Below are positions 56,306-64,000 of a stretch of DNA of 64,000 bases, in pieces; within the stretch, counting starts at the first letter, position 1; every line of letters starts with the position of its first letter. Position numbers and translations under genes: made by a program. The DNA lies in the NCBI GenBank assembly GCA_958298945.1, contig OY282606.1, positions 52,713,920 to 52,777,919 on the forward strand, in the 5' to 3' direction. This DNA is from Atherix ibis (taxonomy: Eukaryota > Arthropoda > Insecta > Diptera > Athericidae). The notes beneath the pieces were generated by a model. That model worked only from the letters and a program-made list of their open reading frames with translations. It was not told the DNA's origin and made no database searches.

Positions 56306-59005
56306 TTTAATCTTTTCTATAGTAAAAAAAAAGCAAAATATGCCAAAAATGCTGTTTTTCAATTTGCATATTTAAAAGGGTATCAACCAAAAACTACTTT
56401 GCAGAATCAATCGAATTTTTTCACTAATATAAACACGTCCTCATAACTTTAAACTCTCAACCAGTAACTATAACGTCTCCCCTCATGCAATGCCATAGCA
56501 TATGCCACCAAAATTTGGTTTCTAGTATTGTGCTTAGACAAACGCTTGACATAAAACTACAACAGACAGCAAAGTATTTTTTTACAAGGACTTTCTGGAG
56601 CCAATTTGGACTTACGGACGTTCGTTAAATGAAAGTATTTTTATATAAAAACGTCCATTCTCCTCTTGTCAATCAATTCCCTTGTTCAAGAGTTTTACCT
56701 GAAAAGCTGCTCACATTAATTATATAAATTTTAATAAACATAAATTTTACTATGGATAATAGCATTGTTTTTATTAATTTCATCTAAAATGTATTTTTAT
56801 ACAATACAATTAAAATCATCTAAAATGATTGGTTTTCATTTTTGCCAGGAAGTAAAAATTATATTATATTACATCGGAAATAATTTCAATAAATAATTGT
56901 TTATAAATATTATATTATTTATAATTTTAAAAATATTACCAATTATATTCAATTTCATCTAATTTTTTCCATGATCAATTTTGATAAAAAAATTTTGATT
57001 TAATTACTAAAATAAATTTTATCCCGAATATTATTTTTTCAAAGCGATTTAAATAAAACAATAAATATAAATATTTCTTAAAAGAGAATTTTGGAAAAAA
57101 AAATATTATAATTTTTTGCGTTTTTCTTTTATTTTTGTGATCTGACATAATACATATTGTTCGATTCCATTTTAATTTGAGTAAATTATTTCCGATTTCG
57201 TTAAATTTACCAAATAATTTAACAAAATAAAAGTAACTTTTAATTTTTGTATTTTTATTTAATATTATCTTATCTTAAAAAAATTATATTATGGCCGCAA
57301 AAAAATAACGATAATCTACGCCGCTATATTTAAATACCGAACACTGGTCTGTGCTCATTCAATGCATACCATTTGCCCTATAAAAAAATTTATCTACCAA
57401 CCGATAGAGTGCACTGATAACTTAATGTAATGCATGTTAACAATCATATTTGTTCGATATTCGGTGTTTTCTAGATTTTCAAGTAAGAATTATTATTTCC
57501 ATTATTTTATAAATAATGCGTTTGAATAGAATTACATAAATATAATTTTTATTAATACATACTACGAAAACCTTTGTCTGTATTTGGGTACACCTTAACA
57601 ATTTTAATATATAAATGTAATTTTATGTTTTCGTCAATTATTGTAAATGAATTTTTGGTTTATTTAATGTTGGTCTTTTTATTTAATCGGTATAATTATA
57701 TATAATATCATTCTAGAAATGCGCTTTCTATTATTTTAAATTACAATCAAAGCAAAACAGATGGCACTAAAGTCGATAAAGTGAGATTTGTCACTTTTCT
57801 AACGAAATAATATCTGAGGTTTAATCCAATAAGAATAAACGATTTTGGAGAATAGCCGAGATTCATTTATAAGTGAATCTTGATTAAAATTAATAATAAG
57901 TAATTCTCGATTAGTTTGTTCATTACTAAATAATAAATAAAACTTAAATTTTAATTAATTTTATGTTTAATAAACGCCGTTTTCAGACCTGAAAAATCAA
58001 CTATAGTTTAGCGCCATCTCCCGTCAAGTGCTCAATAATCTTTATCGAATGCATATTTTCATGAAATAATAGAAATCGCATATTAAAAACTTGTCGACAA
58101 CAAAGTTTCCTTCAAAAGCATAAAAGGAAAACATTTTTAAATTGATTTTACTTATATTTTCCAAATAATAAATATAATTTCAAATTATAAATATTAATAG
58201 TATTAAATATGATTGTACAATGTAAACAAAGAATTAATTTGTTAGTGTTAAAGTAATTTTTTACTTTTAATACGCCTAAGATGACTTAAAAGTTCAAATA
58301 ATTTTTATATTTCGGCTGCTCCGAAAACTTGTGATTAAATAAAAAATAAATCAAATTCCTCAATTCGAATAACTAAAGAGAAAGCTTTTTCCAAGTTTAG
58401 TTTTGTTGGAAACTTTTTACGATATATATGCACTAGTGGTTCTTGTCAATGATAAAAGGACACAATGAACCTATACTAAGAATGTCGAAAAGCTTTTGGA
58501 AAAACACATATACCAAATCGAATACATTTTATCCTTTCCATCGAAAGCATAGGACTTTCTCAAAGCTCAATAACTTTCAATATGTTACTTTCGAAGTTCT
58601 CATTATTCGATATCGAAATAGGAACTGGAAATTAGATTGCTTATATCTTATTGATATTACTTTTTTTATATTGCTTATTTTATTTTTATTGCTGATTTGT
58701 TTTATTTTCCAATAAAAACAGCAGGTACATAAGATATTTTTGTATTTTTCTATTGATTACTTTTTTTTAAGTAATCAGAAAAAAATATAAAAAAATTAAG
58801 ACGAGTATAAAATTATTTTATAATTTAGTTCTTTTCCAATGTTTTTAAGTGTGAATATAAAATTTCGGATTTTATCCATTCAGAAATTATATAATTATTA
58901 AACGTTATATAATTCGGAAAATATTGGTAGTAAAACCGCACTAATCGTGGAAGTTTTACTTAGCTTTAAGCAGAATGAGACCACTTACAACACGATGCTT
59001 ACCAA
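56306..59005. other. A+T-rich unique DNA, no gene recognised
   Basis: About 2.7 kb. No family match. A TA/AT-rich core and no coding signal. The frame at 58443-58715 (90 codons) matches nothing I know. Confidence 0.55.
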
Positions 59006-60000
59006 GTGGGTATATTAAGGCGTAGGACTGAATATTTTGATGAACTCCTAAATACTAACCAGTCAGAACATGAGTTGGAAATAACGCCAACTCATAAATA
59101 CATGTTGCCGCCACGAAGTATCGAGGAAAGCTATCTGTCGACTGAAGAACCACAAGTCGCCCGGTGTCGATGGGATCGCCAGAAAATTGGTTAAGTACAG
59201 AGATGATATACTGCACCAAATAATTTATCAATTATTGGTCCGAGTATGGGACAGCGAATCAATGTCCGACGACTGGTATTTTTTGTTGCTGTGTACCCCT
59301 TATAAGAAATTCTCCGCAATCTTACTAGGCAGAACACTCCATTCGCCAAACAATTATTATTCCACACCAGAGAGCTTCATTCCAGCGGCAGTTGGTGGAA
59401 AATCTGTTGGAGTAGATCCACCCTTTAAAGCCGCTTATGATAGCATAGTCAGACAGAAAAATCACTTTCAGAGCCATTTGACATCCATAACTGTCTCCGG
59501 AAAGGAGACGTACTTTCATAGATTATATATCCTCATTTGGTCCGCCAGTCGTTTAGCATACGACGAGACACCGACATTAATTGTAGATCAGAAAGAGCTG
59601 TACGATAGGCCTCCAACAAGATTGAGCCGGCGACGAAAAATCCTGGGCTACACATAAATGAAGGCAAAATAAAGTATATGGTGATTGTGGCGGCGTTGAA
59701 GACAAGACCAATTCCCACTAGTCACATACAGATAGGAGATTACAGCTTCGAAACTGACTAAAATAGGCTTTGTTGGCTGCCAACAAAGCCTATTTTAGTC
59801 AATCTAAAAAAATCCTAACCATCACATCGAAACTCTTGTTGTACAAGATACTAGTCTTGCCAGTCCCCATGTATTCTTCGAAAAGGAAGATCCTGCCCGC
59901 AAAGTTTGCAGTGGCTCAATTTATGGTCTCAGAAGACGAGATAGGCCTTGCCTTCGAGATAGACCCTGGCGCTAGCCAAAAACATGCTGGAAGTGTTTAA
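59006..60000 (+). pseudogene. LINE reverse transcriptase remnant (clade not assigned)
   Basis: Pieces in order, with frame changes: RRTEYFDELLNTNQS; NHKSPGVDGIARKLVKY and HQIIYQLLVRVWDSESMSDD W; YKKFSAILLGR; FKAAYDSIVRQ (region of the first catalytic Asp); SEPFDIHNCLRKGDVLS; RRDTDINCRSERAVR, where YADDIDI is expected, so the YADD motif is destroyed; GLHINEGKIKYM; TSHIQIGDYSFET; then after a deletion LAANKAYFSQSKKIL and LLLYKILVLPVPMYSS. A perfect 23-bp palindrome sits at the last deletion (59755-59801). This domain order is that of an APE-type LINE ORF2, well known in insects. Not functional. Confidence 0.7.
59755..59801. repeat. Perfect 23-bp-arm palindrome with 1-base loop in the LINE remnant
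   Basis: 59755-59777 is the exact reverse complement of 59779-59801, with T59778 as the loop. The right arm is the native coding for LAANKAYFSQ. The left arm stands where about 25 other codons are expected. Confidence 0.9.
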
Positions 60001-60074
60001 ATGAAACACTGCGGCGTGACACCGGGATGTTTAGAGTTTTTTGATTCAGCTGGTCTAGACCCGACTCTCCATTA

Positions 60075-60460
60075 TTGCGCCGTTGATGATGATAATGATG
60101 AAAAGCAGTGGAAGACGAACCTCGCCCAGGGAGATTTAAATAAAATAATTCCTTTTTATAAGTAAGTCATTGAAAGACTCAGTGAGCAGGGTTCTTCACG
60201 TATGATCGGACATAACATTTATTTGGATGTCCCAGCATGACAACGCTCATTGTCACACGACCATGTCCATCAACAAATTGTTATTCAACAATGAAAATTG
60301 TATTTTTTAAGGCTCCCTATGCCCTCTATTCACCTAATCTAAGTCCCTGTGACTTGTTTTTGTTCTCCAAATCCCGGTTTTCGAGCTGTTGATGAAGACA
60401 CTGACGATAAATTTTCAAATATAATAAATGTAGCCAACTAAATTTTATATTGATATTGTT
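60075..60460 (+). pseudogene. Mariner deletion remnant M5
   Basis: AVEDEPRPGRFK, a gap with stops, ERLSEQGSS, then HDNAHCHTTMSINKLLF (second catalytic motif, Asp kept) and, after a frameshift, APYALYSPNLSPCDLFLFSK (third Asp kept in PCD). Same lineage as M1-M4. Here too the region between the DNA-binding domain and ERLS is missing, but the exact junction is less clear. It follows the LINE remnant directly. Confidence 0.6.
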
Positions 60461-63085
60461 TTATATTAAAAACTTGCTTTTAAAAATGTCATGAACTGAT
60501 TGAAATCTAAAAAAAATTACATCAAAAAATATTTAACAAATTTTTCTACATTTTCCTAAAAAAATATAGAAAAACATTTCTTTTGATGGAATTAATTTTC
60601 CGTAAAATAAACGAAATTTGTAACTTAAATTTTGTTAAGAAAAGATTTATTAAAAAATTTTATTAAAAGAAATATTATTTTTCCAGTTTCTTAATTAAAG
60701 TTGAAAAGTTTCGTTAAAAAAAAACTATAAATTAAAAAATTATAAAGGATTAGTTTGAGTAACGAAAAGAGATAAAATATAGACTCTTTATAACACATAA
60801 ATACTAATAACAATATCTACTTTTTTATTAATAATAAACATCTGTACTTAATATTCATTATTTATAACGAATGTTTTTTTTTATAAATTCGTTGTGAGAA
60901 AAATAACAAAAATACGTGTATTCTCATACATTTTATAAATTTATAACCTTTCTCTTTTAAGAAATAACCAATAATTTTAGTACCAAATATAAACATTTGT
61001 AATTTTTTTACGTTTTTCCAATGTAACCTATAATTAATCAGAATGAAAACAATTTAAAATAATTTATTTAACGTCAAATGTAGTGAATATGATTTTCTTA
61101 CTGACAATACGGTTTACGTCTGCACATAATTTTTTATGTCACTGTCTTATGCGTGCACTCGTAACGCCTTACATTCGGGCTGATTTAGCAATAATGTTGT
61201 TAGAAGGAGAAGACGCTGAGATAAGAAAAATTCAGTACTGACGGGCGAATGAGCAAGACATAGCGCATGCTGAGATTACAACTGCTTGCACTCCCTACCA
61301 TTCACAGAGGCGAGCAGCAGTTTACTGTGCGTGCATATGCATACGAACATAAAGTCGGCCATTCGAATACGGAAGCCAACGATTCTTTGCATTGTTACAA
61401 GCCACACCCATAAAACTCGTGTTTCTATGGTAATACAAATCGGCCATTACGTAAGGGCGGTCGTTTTATTGGTGAGTGCGTCACGCGCCTAGCCTACAGA
61501 AAAAAACAACATAAAACGTGACATAAATAGACCCAATATAGAAAAACAACTAAAATGAAAACGAATAGAAACGGAACAATTTCACTGAAATTCTATGGGA
61601 GGAAATTGTTTTTTTTTTCATTTCAATATCGAATTCGTTCGAAAACAATCCAATATCTATCTATTCGAAAAATGCAACAAAGTAAATAAAAATTAGCTAC
61701 AATTTAGATTGTTTTTTTGTGTAAAGCTGATAAGAAAAATGAAAATAGTAAATTGCAAATAAAACTGATACCATTACAATGAGTGAACACAGAAGTTTAG
61801 TGGCAATAAATGAAATTGTTCAAAATGTATTTCATTGCATTTGCGATGTGTTTTTGAAGGTATATATACATGCGCATAAAAGTATTGGCTAAATAGTAAA
61901 GCTGTGAATTACTTCCATCCCTCCGCCCTTCTACCATATGCACAAACTCGTAATATGAAGTTAAGGGAATCTTATCCCAAAGGAAGCAGCTCCTACGCGC
62001 ACATGTCAGCTACAAATGCACAAAAAAGTGGAGGAAAAAAACATCGGAAAAGGTTCGACTCGTTGGTGCTCATACAGTTCAAAACCGAATCGATAAACCA
62101 CGCTTGGCTGTGTATGCTCATTCCTGGTAACCAATAAAAATAAGGACGCTTTTATAAGGCCATTATTCGGTGAACATGTGAATATCACCAACCGTTTTGA
62201 GGGAAACGAACAACTCCAATTTCTCTAAAGTTTATGGTTTGTAGCGCGTGTGTGCTGTTAAAAATATCATAAAATAAATGAGAAATTCAAGTTGTTCGGT
62301 TTATTGGCTCCCGTGAGAAAAGTGTTCCATCGCTTCCCAAAATTCTACCAAAATAACAGTTTGTATTCCACCTCTCCATCTAGAAATTGGAATCCTCAAC
62401 AAAATAGGATTTTTTATTGTTATTAAAATAAAATAAAAAAATGTACAAAATTTAGAAGATAAATCAACAAAAAATAATTAATTATAACAAATTTGATCAG
62501 ATACGATAATATTTAATAGAAGTAAATCAACAAAGTAAATTCTCATACGTCAAAATTGACAATAATTAGAATTTTTTATTAAGTATGTTTTTCTCATGAA
62601 AATTTAAAAAAAAAAAACTATGAGAAATGGTTTTTTTTAAATTGTTTGTGAGAAAAATGTTTATTATATAGCAGTACAGATTGTCCTATGAAAATTTACA
62701 GGCTATCAAGTATAGGATACGATTTAGATCAGCAAATTAACCTGATTTATCTATAAATCACATTCTAAATGGTTAATAATTCTTTATGAATTCGAAATTA
62801 TCTTTTAATATTTTTGAAATTAGAAAAAGATAATAAATTTGAATTTTTCAAAGCTACGAGATCAACATCATCATCAGCCGTACAAAAATCGTGAGTTTGT
62901 GGTAATTTTCACAGAATTCGCTGCAGTCTCTATAAATTTTGCATATCTTAAGTTAAGGCTATTACTCCATCGAAGGGTAGTATAAATATTTTGGCAGGAT
63001 CTTTAGAATATATTCTGTACCCTGTTGAGCTTAATTTTATATCCACCTTAAGTAAGCCACGGTATCGCTCGATAAACTTCATATT
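60461..63085. other. Unique DNA, no gene recognised
   Basis: About 2.6 kb. A+T-rich to 61080, more balanced and CpG-richer from 61130 to 61500 and 61900 to 62260, then A+T-rich. Short frames (61286-61492, 61904-62137) match nothing known. The balanced parts could belong to an exon or promoter of a neighbouring gene, but no signal proves this. Confidence 0.5.
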
Positions 63086-63089
63086 GAAT

Positions 63090-63180
63090 AAGCGTCGGAA
63101 TTGGTCGTCCTCTTGCAGTGAGAAGAATATTCTTCAAAACATCTTCGTCATGCATGCGATCAAAATGGTGTAACCATTCT
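63090..63180 (-). pseudogene. Possible LINE C-terminal relic
   Basis: The minus strand reads WLHHFDRMHDEDVLKNILLT and RGRPIPT. This resembles the LRWLGHVVRM.ED...K.... GRR..GRP..RW block at the end of LINE ORF2 proteins like the one at 59006. Short and uncertain. Confidence 0.3.
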
Positions 63181-63184
63181 TGCT

Positions 63185-64000
63185 AGTACCCCATATTTTC
63201 GAAGTACGCTGGTAATACGGTAAGACTGATCACCAATGGTATCACGAGCAGGTGTCCGGTCTAGGCAGGCTGAATGAAAGAATTTCATATATCTCGGCTT
63301 TGCGTCGCAATTTGTCAATTTGATAATTTCTGCGTTTTTTTAACACCCTGGCTAACTCCGTCGCTTTATCAAAAGCAGAGCTCGCCTCGTTGTTTGAGAC
63401 TATAAAAAACGTCACTGTAGACTAGTCGCGGAAAATCTTCCTTATCCATACGGATTAAGTGTCTTCTTCACCGCAACCTCTTAAACTGCAATCATGTTAG
63501 TACCTTATCTTTTTGTCGTTAAATAGATTGGGGAATCATCTGTTAATATAAAGTATGCCAATATTTTTATAAAGGATCCTCTTTAACGATAAATATAGAG
63601 GACCCTCTTTAACGAAGGCGAGCGTAGTTAAGAATTCATGATAATTTATCTGAGACCCCAAGTTTCCAAAGAATAAATTAAAACTGGCAAGAATTATATT
63701 TTGTACAGAAATAGCTTCAATTTTATGGCCATATCCGGTATATGTCTGAACTACAAAATTTATGAGACTTAAAGTGACTGATAGGATATGTGTCTGAGCT
63801 AATTTTTTTTTTTATATAAACGGGACGGAATCGTTTGTTTCGTCATTATTTCAAAAGTTTAATTATTTTTTACTTTATAAAATTAAATAATATTGTATAC
63901 AATATCTCATTTCAATTTTTTATTCAACTTAAACTAATTTAAATATTTCAATTCATTTTGTAACGGTGTAAATAAGAAAACATTGTAATATTATTAAAAA
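63185..64000. other. Unique DNA, no gene recognised
   Basis: No recognisable feature. GGACCCTCTTTAACGA-like direct repeats lie at about 63576-63616. A+T-rich at the end. Confidence 0.5.

Noticed and set aside
63090..63480. A larger LINE on the minus strand
   Set aside because: Only a short GRP block resembles a LINE tail. The adjoining sequence gives no further match, so only the small relic is listed, at low confidence.
1..64000. CRISPR arrays, operons, phage or other prokaryotic systems
   Set aside because: No regularly spaced repeats, no ribosome-binding-site-led gene strings. All coding signal is eukaryotic transposon-derived.

Overview
The window looks like non-coding DNA from an arthropod nuclear genome, most likely an insect and possibly a fly. 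It is strongly A+T-rich by eye. The only clear protein-coding signal comes from transposable elements typical of insects: several mariner lineages, including one with Mos1-type ends, a Tc3-like DDE element, a piggyBac end, R1-clade and jockey-clade LINEs, another LINE that I cannot place in a clade, and a tRNA-headed SINE. I found no complete host gene, no free-standing tRNA or rRNA gene, no CRISPR array and nothing of prokaryotic type. The fly assignment is weak. It rests on the Mos1-like mariners, the R1 and jockey remnants and one CAG/CAA-type repeat.

Layout. 0-8 kb: a full-length Tc3-like element with both ends (301-1539), a deleted mariner carrying a fold-back (3617-4543), an R1-clade LINE tail with a target-site duplication (4600-5592), and a Mos1-like mariner (5953-7202) followed by 690 bp of flank and a second mariner right end (to 8029). 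8-20 kb: mostly unique A+T-rich DNA, a decayed quasi-periodic array (about 10.2-12.4 kb) split by a Mos1-like mariner (11225-12341), a chimeric mariner (15400-16000) and a mariner remnant (M1). 20-33 kb: a possible core promoter at 20107, a near full-length mariner interrupted by a SINE (20195-21990), a second chimeric mariner (25584-26225), the second copy of the Mos1-like mariner plus flank (27132-28806), and remnants M2 and M3. 33-48 kb: Tc3-like fragments, a jockey LINE (about 39890-41610), an R1-clade fragment, remnant M4 and a G+C-richer island at 47.6-47.95 kb. 48-64 kb: a piggyBac 5' end (50063), a mariner of the SETMAR/cecropia-like type split by a nested Mos1-like mariner (51125-53154), another decayed mariner (55400-56305), an unassigned LINE remnant (59006-60000) and remnant M5.

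How the parts work together. The elements do not form a pathway. The autonomous-type genes here (Tc3-like, mariner, piggyBac and LINE) are all broken or lack a catalytic residue. The Tc3-like transposase at 511-1527 has an open frame but carries Asn where the first catalytic Asp should be. The smaller elements (SINE, deletion derivatives) would need enzymes supplied from elsewhere.

The most unusual pattern is a repeated mutational signature: short inverted copies of nearby sequence placed head to head inside element copies (4129-4267, 7000-7041, 26409-26447, 59755-59801) and once in unique DNA (9812-9857). For three of these, other copies in the same window show the state before the event. 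No undescribed biological system could be supported. What can be supported is a record of nested transposition, non-autonomous mariner derivatives and fold-back mutation.
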